Origin: Thermoplasmata archaeon
Lineage (GTDB): Archaea; Thermoplasmatota; Thermoplasmata; Thermoplasmatales; Thermoplasmataceae
DNA length: 11,474 nucleotides
Direction: 5' to 3'
Assembly: GCA_021827885.1 (NCBI GenBank)
Contig: JAKAUD010000068.1
Span: 1-11,474 of the forward strand
Shown here: in pieces, positions 1 through 4,183 of the stretch
Layout: every line of letters starts with the position of its first letter
How positions within the stretch are numbered: the first letter of the stretch is position 1
Notes under the pieces: model-generated
Seen by the model: the letters and a program-made list of their open reading frames with translations, nothing else
Told to the model about the DNA's origin: nothing
The model's database searches: none
Made by a program: the position numbers and the translations under genes

Positions 1-2
1 TT

Positions 3-152
3 TTGGAATTAGGCGCCGAAAGAAAAGGAAGACCAGTTCCAAGAATGGACGCAATTGTGGCATCAATTGCCATAAATAACGGCTGCTCACTTTATACTCT
101 GGATGAACATTTTGAAGTTTTTACTGACAGAGGCCTCAAGCTGTTCAGGTAA
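3..152 (+). CDS. PIN-domain protein (VapC-like), C-terminal fragment cut by the window edge
   Basis: Frame 3 is open from the first bases to TAA at 150-152 and encodes the last 49 residues of a protein. The fragment has the C-terminal signature of PIN-domain ribonucleases: 'PRMDAIVASIAINNGC' followed by 'LYTLDEHFEVF'. In VapC-type toxins the D of 'RMDA' and the D of 'TLDEHF' correspond to the third and fourth metal-binding acidic positions, and the rest is the usual hydrophobic helix and last strand. The start and the first half of the domain lie outside the window, so whether an antitoxin gene precedes it cannot be judged. It is the only supported + strand gene and converges on the minus-strand genes, so it may be flanking chromosome or the edge of the element. 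The PIN call is fairly secure; the toxin role is inference. Confidence 0.75.
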   Translation: MELGAERKGRPVPRMDAIVASIAINNGCSLYTLDEHFEVFTDRGLKLFR

Positions 153-292
153 ATGGACTATTATTAAAAATACAGATAATTCAATCGAGTGCGTTGCAGG
201 ATCGAACGCTACTATTTCCCCCCGCAATAGCCCCCATCCACCCTTCCCCTTCCCCGGGCCTGTGAAGCTCCAGGGCTAAGGGTTAAGGTAAG
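153..292. other. Convergent intergenic region, possible element/chromosome junction
   Basis: This stretch separates the PIN gene from the end of the minus-strand cluster. It starts AT-rich and becomes C-rich on the + strand. An imperfect dyad pairs AGTGCGTT (188-195) with AACGC-T-ACT (205-213) around a 9-nt loop. It is not followed by a T-run, so it is not a clear terminator. I see no tRNA gene and no sequence repeated at the other end of the window that would mark an attachment site. Confidence 0.35.
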
Positions 293-308
293 TTAAGGCG
301 GGTTAAGG
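282..308. repeat. Three GTTAAGG direct repeats at exact 10-bp spacing
   Basis: GTTAAGG occurs at 282-288, 292-298 and 302-308, with a degenerate GCTAAGG at 275-281. The middle copy contains the TAA stop of the minus-strand gene ending at 293. The 10-bp period places the motifs on one face of the helix, as in protein-binding iterons, but the short unit could also be a replication-slippage product. Confidence 0.6.
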
Positions 309-619
309 TTGGGGTCAGGGCTGGGCCCGGGTTCTTCTTCGGGGGCTGGCTCCCCTGCCTCTGCGGGGGGCGGGGGTGTGCTGTCCTCGAATTGTATCTG
401 GTCGGCGAAAAAGTAGTCCTTCCCCTTCCCATCCCCGAACTCCCCTTCCGGCGTTATGACGTATTTGACCCCTCTGATCTCATACTTCTGTGTCTTCTTG
501 TCGTATGCCATGATGATCCCCCTCATCCTGTACCCGTACCTGTAAGAACCCTTGAAATTTACCCTGCCTCCTGATTTGTCCCAGCGGGTCCCCGTTGCCT
601 TTCTCCCTATCCATTCCAT
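293..619 (-). CDS. Hypothetical protein with Pro/Glu-rich disordered tail (108 aa)
   Basis: The ATG at 619 directly abuts the TGA of the upstream gene (620-622), and a GGGAGGGG ribosome binding site sits about 6 nt upstream, so translation is probably coupled. Residues 1-78 look like a small basic beta-rich domain (many Gly, Lys, Tyr, with 'GSYRYGYRMRGIIMAYDKKTQKYEIRG' split across strands). Residues 79-108 are a low-complexity Pro/Glu/Ala tail. There is no signal peptide or membrane segment. A similar tail occurs on the 182-aa protein at 8409-8957, so disordered acidic-proline tails recur in this element. No family is recognised. It is the last gene of the minus-strand cluster, and its stop codon lies in a GTTAAGG repeat array. 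Confidence 0.65.
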   Translation of the reverse strand: MEWIGRKATGTRWDKSGGRVNFKGSYRYGYRMRGIIMAYDKKTQKYEIRGVKYVITPEGEFGDGKGKDYFFADQIQFEDSTPPPPAEAGEPAPEEEPGPSPDPNLNPP

Positions 620-847
620 TCAGATCCCCTCCCTCTTCATCTTCCCTCTTCCCTGCCTATACTGCCATAACTGAATGATATACCTTCTTCTATTCCACAA
701 GAACGAGAACGTTATGATGTCTGAATACGCTAATCCTAAAGCTATCAAGATAAATGACATGGAAAAGATATGAACTATTGAGTTCATCATAATATCGGCC
801 CCTCCCATCGTTGAAAAAATTATTCCCATCAAGATAGCCGTTTTCAT
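620..847 (-). CDS. Small hydrophobic membrane protein (75 aa)
   Basis: I chose the ATG at 847 because an AGAGGGGAG ribosome binding site lies about 6 nt upstream; the longer open frame to 1117 runs into the repeat region and has no such support. Residues 1-15 are moderately hydrophobic, residues 23-51 form a clear membrane helix or hairpin ('SMSFILIALGLAYSDIITF'), and residues 53-75 are strongly basic. This predicts one or two membrane passes with a positively charged cytoplasmic tail. The gene is followed without a gap by the 108-aa gene. Such small basic-tailed membrane proteins are common in archaeal viruses and plasmids, but nothing identifies its role. Confidence 0.65.
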   Translation of the reverse strand: MKTAILMGIIFSTMGGADIMMNSIVHIFSMSFILIALGLAYSDIITFSFLWNRRRYIIQLWQYRQGRGKMKREGI

Positions 848-1054
848 CAAAAACTCCCCTCTTTTCTTGTATCTACAAACTCTTTTTCTCTTGTACCTCT
901 TGTCATGGACTCTTCTCTTCTCTTGGACACTTCCCTGCTCTTTGTTATCATCAAAAAATACAACATTGAAGAAGTGAAGAGATGTGGTTGGAGAAGTGCA
1001 AACTTCCTGGAATAATAAGGATAGCGCCTCATGGTTTCTTCCTGGAAACAACGT

Positions 1055-1099
1055 GGGGGTAGAACTTCGATAAGAAGTTCGTAGGGGCGTAAGCCCCTG
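1055..1099 (+). repeat. GTAG double-hairpin element, copy 1
   Basis: GTAG at 1059-1062 leads a perfect 7-bp stem, GAACTTC (1062-1068) with GAAGTTC (1074-1080), loop GATAA. A second GTAG at 1081-1084 leads the stem AGGGGC/GCCCCT (1083-1088 with 1093-1098), closed by a GTAA loop. The downstream CCCCTGGACA is shared with copy 4. Confidence 0.85.
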
Positions 1100-1164
1100 G
1101 ACAACACTTGAAGGCACCTGGAGAACCTTTGAATCCTTGAAGGTGAAGACGAATAAGCGATGGC

Positions 1165-1209
1165 GGGGGTAGACCTATGATAAATAGGTCGTAGGGGTGT
1201 GAACCCCTG
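1165..1209 (+). repeat. GTAG double-hairpin element, copy 2
   Basis: GTAG at 1169-1172 is followed by the 7-bp stem GACCTAT (1172-1178) with ATAGGTC (1184-1190). The stem sequence is quite different from copy 1, yet the loop GATAA is identical. GTAG at 1191-1194 leads AGGGGT/ACCCCT with a GTGA loop (1199-1202). Confidence 0.85.
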
Positions 1210-1324
1210 CTGCGTGAAGCCCTCCTTGATGCTTCCCCCGGGGTAGCCCCGCTGCGTAAAGCCCCTTGCACAAACACATGGAGGGTAGCGCCTCATAGCC
1301 CCTCCCCTTTTGGTTCCCCTGCCC

Positions 1325-1366
1325 GGGGTAGAGCTGTCATGACAGCTCGTAGGGGTGTGAACCCCT
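1325..1366 (+). repeat. GTAG double-hairpin element, copy 3
   Basis: GTAG at 1328-1331 is followed by the stem GAGCTGT (1331-1337) with ACAGCTC (1342-1348), loop CATG. GTAG at 1349-1352 leads AGGGGT/ACCCCT with a GTGA loop (1357-1360). Confidence 0.85.
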
Positions 1367-1399
1367 TAGGCGAAGGCATTGGCAATATAGACGACTCGC

Positions 1400-1630
1400 T
1401 CAGATCCATTGCCCCTCCCCTGTGTTTGATTCAGATTTCATTTTTTCTATCTCTTCCTGGAACTCGAGTGCTTTGTCTGCGAGAAAATTAACCGCAGAAT
1501 CGAAACTCGGTTCCGGATCTTTGTTGTGGTAGGCAATATAAAAAAGAATTGCACGTCTATAAGTACGTATATCAACTGTAGGCCTCGTAATTCCTCGCAT
1601 TCCGTTTGGCATATCCATAATCAAACTCAT
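1400..1630 (-). CDS. Small protein, possible ribbon-helix-helix regulator (76 aa)
   Basis: The start ATG at 1630 has a strong AAAGGAGGTGA ribosome binding site, which overlaps the end of the zinc-ribbon gene upstream. The protein has a short strand-like segment with alternating residues ('TRPTVDI', about 15-21), a helix (about 23-36, 'YRRAILFYIAYHNK') and a second long helix (about 43-64, 'FDSAVNFLADKALEF'). This order and size fit ribbon-helix-helix DNA-binding proteins such as small archaeal plasmid and virus repressors or antitoxins. The N-terminus is longer than usual and no diagnostic motif makes the call certain. It is the last gene of a four-gene operon lying between the two repeat-rich regions, which suits a regulator of the element. 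Confidence 0.55.
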   Translation of the reverse strand: MSLIMDMPNGMRGITRPTVDIRTYRRAILFYIAYHNKDPEPSFDSAVNFLADKALEFQEEIEKMKSESNTGEGQWI

Positions 1631-1636
1631 TTCATC

Positions 1637-1888
1637 TCACCTCCTTTCCCTGTCTTGGCGCTCCTTGATATACCGTAATCTAAGGTCCTGATAAGCACAT
1701 GCAGGACATATGGCTACTCCATGTTCAAGATCGTGTAATGGTAACTTATCGTCGCATACTATGCAATGCTCGTCGTCTACCACTCGCTCACATGAAGCGC
1801 ATAACACAGAGTTATCTTTCAGTTCGTCTGGAGACAACTTGTGTCCACATCTCATGCAATACTCATCAAGATTCGGTATTGTTGCCAT
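1637..1888 (-). CDS. Tandem zinc-ribbon protein with eight cysteines (83 aa)
   Basis: The protein carries four CxxC knuckles (C11/C14, C30/C33, C42/C45, C61/C64) that form two zinc ribbons with identical spacing C-x2-C-x15-C-x2-C. The halves align ('CMRCGHKLSP' with 'CIVCDDKLPL'), indicating an internal duplication. The tail (70-83) is charged and helical, rich in Arg. Small zinc-ribbon proteins in archaeal elements often act as DNA- or RNA-binding or transcription-related factors, but these knuckles alone do not tell which. The start ATG at 1888 has a GGTTGAGGAT ribosome binding site and lies 16 nt after the stop of the 168-aa gene. The downstream regulator-like gene starts 6 nt after this gene ends. 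Confidence 0.8.
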   Translation of the reverse strand: MATIPNLDEYCMRCGHKLSPDELKDNSVLCASCERVVDDEHCIVCDDKLPLHDLEHGVAICPACAYQDLRLRYIKERQDRERR

Positions 1889-1904
1889 ATATCCTCAACC
1901 TTCT

Positions 1905-2411
1905 TTAATCGGGATTGAATCCGATCCTCCTCATATATGCCTCATGCGCGTCCCTGATATACTTCAATTTCCCGGCGCTGATGGTTCCCCTGAGGTAATC
2001 CTTGATGTCGTCCCATACCCGTGGCTCTATCATGTCAAGTTCAAACACTCCGCTGTCGCCGATCGGGTTATACCCGCCATCCCGATCCGCTATCCCTAAA
2101 TGCCTCTCTCCTACGTGCATCCATTCTAGGATCGTTCCTGTCTGCTCCAGGTAATCGTACTGGATCCGGACATTTTCTCTGTCAGAAGAATAAGATCTCT
2201 CCCCCTCTGCCCCTGACCTTCCGTGATACTTAATCTGATCCGCTGTCCTCGAATCGAGAAACTCTCTCACGATCTCCTCTGTGCCTCGGTTCAGGTCCCG
2301 GTGCAGCTTGATCCTGCATGCCCATGCCTTCTCCCCTCGACTCCGGTCGGCGCTGATACCGATCCTCACCTGGATCGTAGTCGTTGCTATCGTTTCAGTA
2401 GCCATACTCAC
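1905..2411 (-). CDS. Hypothetical protein (168 aa)
   Basis: No family is recognised. The sequence is hydrophilic and mixed alpha/beta, with a beta-like N-terminus ('TTTIQVRIGISADRSRG'), many charged residues and a helical C-terminus (about 135-162, 'RVWDDIKDYLRGTISAGKLKYIRDAHEAYMRR'). There is no membrane segment or cysteine cluster. The listed start is GTG at 2411, which overlaps the upstream TGA as GTGA, typical of coupled genes in this window. An ATG two codons downstream (2405) is an equally good start and changes only two residues. It is the second gene of the 2851-1400 operon, so a role in replication or regulation is possible from context only. Confidence 0.7.
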   Translation of the reverse strand: MSMATETIATTTIQVRIGISADRSRGEKAWACRIKLHRDLNRGTEEIVREFLDSRTADQIKYHGRSGAEGERSYSSDRENVRIQYDYLEQTGTILEWMHVGERHLGIADRDGGYNPIGDSGVFELDMIEPRVWDDIKDYLRGTISAGKLKYIRDAHEAYMRRIGFNPD

Positions 2412-2851
2412 TCGCCCCCGTTCCTCTTGTAGAGTTCCTCTTCTTTCAATACCCTCTCGTAATATTCCATTTTCTCTCTCCTGCGTTTTGCAATCAAGTT
2501 CATGATCCTCACGATTTCTGAAGAATAAGATGGCAACAGTATATTTCCTTCCCTTTCATCTATTTTCCTCTCAAGATCCCGGATCTCTTCCTGGAATAAT
2601 GATTCTGCCGTTACTCCCCCGTTCACGCCGTAAGGATCACCGTGCTGCTCATAGTACCTTTCACATCTCTTCAGTCTGTCCTCAAGTACTTCCAATTTGT
2701 TGTCCGGTGCTGCCTCTTGTTCCATTCCAATAGTGATTGCTGTCTTTCTTATTTCATTCATACATTTTTCGCCCCAGACATCATCCCCGGGGATGACGTT
2801 TCGCCCGAACTTCCCGGGCTCGTCAGTGGGTTCATTTTCTTTTTCATTCAC
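2408..2851 (-). CDS. Coiled-coil hypothetical protein (147 aa)
   Basis: The start is GTG at 2851, with GAG about 5 nt upstream and GGGG further out; no in-frame ATG matches the open frame length as well. Residues 1-30 are polar and probably disordered. Residues 50-70 ('LEVLEDRLKRCERYYEQ'), 84-100 ('LFQEEIRDLERKIDERE') and 111-143 are long charged helices with heptad-like spacing, predicting a coiled coil or helical bundle. There is no membrane segment. It is the first gene of the operon that also encodes the 168-aa, zinc-ribbon and regulator-like proteins, and it lies just below a TATA-rich promoter region. A perfect 16-bp palindrome lies within its 5' part (2781-2796). No function can be assigned. 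Confidence 0.65.
   Translation of the reverse strand: MNEKENEPTDEPGKFGRNVIPGDDVWGEKCMNEIRKTAITIGMEQEAAPDNKLEVLEDRLKRCERYYEQHGDPYGVNGGVTAESLFQEEIRDLERKIDEREGNILLPSYSSEIVRIMNLIAKRRREKMEYYERVLKEEELYKRNGGE
2781..2796. repeat. 16-bp perfect palindrome inside the coiled-coil gene
   Basis: TCATCCCCGGGGATGA is perfectly self-complementary and lies 55-70 nt inside the 5' end of the coiled-coil gene. It could be an autoregulatory operator or a chance result of the encoded 'VIPGDD'. Confidence 0.4.
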
Positions 2852-2889
2852 ATCTTCTCATTCCCCTTCACTACATAATCATAGTCTAG

Positions 2890-2925
2890 CATATAAGCCT
2901 TTCTATACCAAAGATATATATAGTA
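2890..2925 (-). promoter_or_regulatory. TATA-box region for the 2851-1400 operon
   Basis: On the minus strand, TATATATAT (2922-2914) and GGCTTATAT (2899-2891) lie about 65 and 42 nt upstream of the GTG at 2851. Archaeal TATA boxes sit about 25 nt before transcription starts, giving starts near 2890 or 2868. The nearer box would give a leader of 15-20 nt, just long enough to carry the ribosome binding site. Which box is used cannot be decided. Confidence 0.5.
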
Positions 2926-3306
2926 TGAGCAAATTCTAAACGTTCTTCCGGCCGGCTATTCCGTCTTCCTCAAACACATTCTGATAACCTCTTTTTTGCT
3001 TCTCTTTTCTCTCCCCTTTTCCCGCATTGAAGTTCTGGAAAAGAACGAAAATGCTGTTTTGATAATTTCATCAGATATCACTGGTGTTGCTATTGCTGTT
3101 AACACTGATGTTCCCATTCATCTGTCATCATCAAAAGATAATCAAAAGAATAACAGGATAAGTCAAGAGAGAAATAAGGAGAGAAGGAGTTAGGAGAGAG
3201 AAGAGTTGGAGTGAAGAAGTGAAGAGTGAAGGTAAGCGGGGGAAGCTCCATGACTGGCGGGGGCTGAATCACGGTCGAGGATCCTTGATCGGAAGAATAT
3301 GCCTGC

Positions 3307-3349
3307 GGGGGTAGACACGCGAAGCGGGTCGTAAGGGGCTTTGCCCCTG
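3307..3349 (+). repeat. GTAG double-hairpin element, copy 4
   Basis: GTAG at 3311-3314 is followed by GACACGC (3314-3320) and GCGGGTC (3324-3330), a 7-bp stem with one mismatch and loop GAA. GTAA at 3331-3334 leads AGGGGC/GCCCCT with a TTT loop, so this copy lacks the GNRA-type loop. About 30 nt upstream (ATCCTTGA ... CGGGGGTAGA) resembles the left flank of copy 2, and the downstream CCCCTGGACA matches copy 1. Confidence 0.8.
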
Positions 3350-3373
3350 GACAGCACTGCGTTAGCCAAGACA

Positions 3374-3395
3374 GAACCCGCTGATGAGCGGGTTC
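3374..3395 (+). repeat. 9-bp perfect hairpin, degenerate relative of the double-hairpin family
   Basis: GAACCCGCT (3374-3382) pairs perfectly with AGCGGGTTC (3387-3395) around the loop GATG. It is followed by GCGTAAGC, which looks like a shortened second hairpin with a GTAA loop. A partial second copy (AGCGGGTTCGTAAGC) follows near 3474-3488. These are probably decayed members of the same family. Confidence 0.65.
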
Positions 3396-3404
3396 GCGTA
3401 AGCA

Positions 3405-3445
3405 ACAATTTCCCGCTTATAAGCTGATTGGGGCGGGAAAGTTGT
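3405..3445. repeat. Long hairpin with nested palindrome
   Basis: ACAA plus TTTCCCGC (3405-3416) pairs with GCGGGAAA (3433-3440) and TTGT (3442-3445), giving 12 bp with a single bulged G at 3441. A second self-complementary 10-mer, GCTTATAAGC (3415-3424), is nested inside, so the site could form a cruciform. It is the strongest single secondary structure in the large non-coding region. Confidence 0.65.
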
Positions 3446-3546
3446 AGCGTTTGGGTGTTTGGACTAGCGAATCAGCGGGTTCGTAAGCAAAACCTTTCCC
3501 CTGGGCGAATCAAAAGGGATTAACAGCACTGCGCAGCAGCTTCCGT

Positions 3547-3592
3547 GGGGGTAAACCTGCTATTGCAGGTTGTAGGGGGTGTAAACCCCCTG
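3547..3592 (+). repeat. GTAG double-hairpin element, copy 5
   Basis: GTAA at 3551-3554 leads AACCTGC (3554-3560) paired with GCAGGTT (3565-3571), loop TATT. GTAG at 3572-3575 leads AGGGGGT/ACCCCCT with a GTAA loop (3581-3584). The second stem has one more GC pair than the other copies, with both sides lengthened together. Confidence 0.85.
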
Positions 3593-3690
3593 TACAATAA
3601 CCAGGATGCCCTCCCCTCCTTCCCCTGGGCTTCCCTAAGCTTCCCCTAAAGCCTAAGCCTGAACCCGCACCTGGACAACTGTTAACCGGT

Positions 3691-3705
3691 CGGGGTAAGG
3701 CCCCG
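3691..3705. repeat. Short GC hairpin
   Basis: CGGGG (3691-3695) pairs with CCCCG (3701-3705) around the loop TAAGG, next to a GTTAACCGGT dyad at 3681-3690. It may be a remnant of the double-hairpin family. Confidence 0.4.
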
Positions 3706-3722
3706 GTGTGAAGGGGTAAAAA

Positions 3723-3742
3723 GGTAGCGAGCGGTAGCGAGC
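3723..3742. repeat. Two tandem GGTAGCGAGC direct repeats
   Basis: Two exact adjacent 10-mers are followed by a partial third unit (GATAG, 3743-3747). An AT-rich tract begins about 14 nt further on, an arrangement typical of iteron plus unwinding element. The number of units is small. Confidence 0.6.
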
Positions 3743-3755
3743 GATAGGGGGGTGA

Positions 3756-3791
3756 ACTATAAAAATAAGAACAAAAATATATATTAACAAC
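3756..3791. promoter_or_regulatory. AT-rich tract, candidate unwinding element or promoter
   Basis: About 36 nt are nearly all A/T, including CTATAAAAATAAG and ATATATATTAAC, in otherwise GC-rich surroundings. TATA-like cores can be read on both strands. No gene with a ribosome binding site follows in either direction, so an origin role is as likely as a promoter. Confidence 0.35.
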
Positions 3792-3952
3792 TACTCAAGA
3801 ACTCGATCTCTTTCCCAAAAAATAAGTAAATGAACACTCACTATGCAAACACATATCCCGATTTTACACGTTCCCCAAGCAAGTTGAAAATGGTCACTAC
3901 CACTCCCCATCCCCCCTTGGACATCTCCCCTCGTCCGATTAATATTCTACGA

Positions 3953-3960
3953 TTTATATA
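3953..3960. promoter_or_regulatory. Consensus-like archaeal TATA box TTTATATA
   Basis: TTTATATA on the + strand (read TATATAAA on the minus strand) matches the archaeal TATA consensus. On the minus strand a short frame with an AGGGGAG motif follows within 50 nt but encodes only 27 residues. On the + strand only a 14-residue frame follows. It could drive a small non-coding RNA. Confidence 0.35.
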
Positions 3961-3984
3961 TCTCACTTGCCTCAATACTTTCTT

Positions 3985-4110
3985 CTACACTTTACGCATG
4001 AAGTTCTGCTTGGCTTTCGGATCTGAACTCGTCTTCTTGTAGTTCCTAATCTCCTTCGCCAATTCTTTTTGCGTGTTTATCTTTAAGTCAACAGTTTCAC
4101 TTGACTTCAT
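3985..4110 (-). CDS. Possible 41-aa basic helical peptide, leaderless
   Basis: ATG at 4110 opens a 41-codon frame ending in TAG (3987-3985). The product is lysine-rich and helical ('DLKINTQKELAKEIRNYKK'), with no membrane segment. There is no ribosome binding site. However, a TTTTTTAAAT box (4146-4137) lies about 30 nt upstream, the distance expected for a leaderless archaeal transcript starting at or near this ATG. The frame's amino-acid make-up resembles real protein more than the repeats around it. It is short and I recognise no family, so it remains a candidate only. Confidence 0.35.
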   Translation of the reverse strand: MKSSETVDLKINTQKELAKEIRNYKKTSSDPKAKQNFMRKV

Positions 4111-4136
4111 CACGACTTAATTTTATTCAACGTACA

Positions 4137-4150
4137 TTTAAAAAAGAATT
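4137..4150 (-). terminator. T-run terminator of the large operon (also TATA-like)
   Basis: On the minus strand a run of six T (4145-4140) lies about 39 nt after the stop codon of the 291-aa gene. Archaeal RNA polymerase stops at such T-runs without a hairpin. The same bases read TTTTTTAAAT and could act as a TATA box for the short frame starting at 4110. Confidence 0.45.
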
Positions 4151-4183
4151 AGAGGGGTCAAAAGGTGAAGACGTGGGATTGTA

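Larger units (their letters stand above)
848..1399. other. Repeat-rich non-coding region, left
   Basis: No convincing gene lies in this 552-nt stretch; the open frames crossing it pass through repeats and lack ribosome binding sites. It holds three copies of the GTAG double-hairpin element (1055-1099, 1165-1209, 1325-1366). Two shorter repeat pairs are also present: GCTGCGTRAAGCCC near 1209 and 1250, and GGTAGCGCCTCAT-like sequence near 1021 and 1285. The part at 860-985 is purine-rich on the minus strand and includes the leader of the 75-aa gene. GAAGAAGTGAAGAG at about 968 recurs near 3212 in the other non-coding region. Confidence 0.7.
2852..4183. other. 1.3-kb non-coding control/origin-like region
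   Basis: This is the longest stretch without a convincing large gene and separates the two minus-strand operons. From high to low coordinates it contains a T-run terminator and TATA-like site (4150-4137), a possible 41-aa gene (4110-3985), TTTATATA (3953-3960), an AT-rich tract (3756-3791), two GGTAGCGAGC direct repeats (3723-3742), a short GC hairpin (3691-3705), double-hairpin copies 5 and 4, further hairpins at 3374-3395 and 3405-3445, and a purine-rich tract (about 3150-3240). Direct repeats, strong secondary structure and an AT-rich tract together resemble a replication origin. No initiator gene is adjacent, so this is inference. Confidence 0.55.

Noticed and set aside
186..213. Possible tRNA 3' part or attachment site
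   Set aside because: No acceptor stem, anticodon arm or proper T-loop can be built; only an imperfect dyad is present.
847..1296. Long minus-strand open frames through the left repeat region, including one that extends the 75-aa gene upstream to 1117
   Set aside because: They run through the double-hairpin repeats, translate to low-quality Arg/Pro/Ser-rich sequence and lack ribosome binding sites; the internal ATG at 847 has a strong one.
1400..1630. Pairing the regulator-like protein with the PIN gene as a toxin-antitoxin operon
   Set aside because: The two genes are about 1.2 kb apart on opposite strands with other genes between them, unlike vapBC operons.
2996..3193. + strand frame of 65 codons with a protein-like central part
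   Set aside because: It needs a TTG start, has no ribosome binding site or well-placed TATA box, and ends in low-complexity purine-rich sequence; too weak to call.
3190..3408. Minus-strand frame of 72 codons
   Set aside because: It is made of the double-hairpin repeat and purine tract read in reverse, with Ser/Arg/Ala-rich filler.
1055..3592. Double-hairpin copies read as a CRISPR array
   Set aside because: Spacing is irregular (about 110, 160, 1980 and 240 nt), stem sequences vary between copies, and genes lie between them; there are no regular spacers or cas genes.
3830..4042. + strand frame of 70 codons in the origin-like region
   Set aside because: No ribosome binding site, Pro/Thr-rich composition, and it overlaps a more plausible minus-strand short frame.
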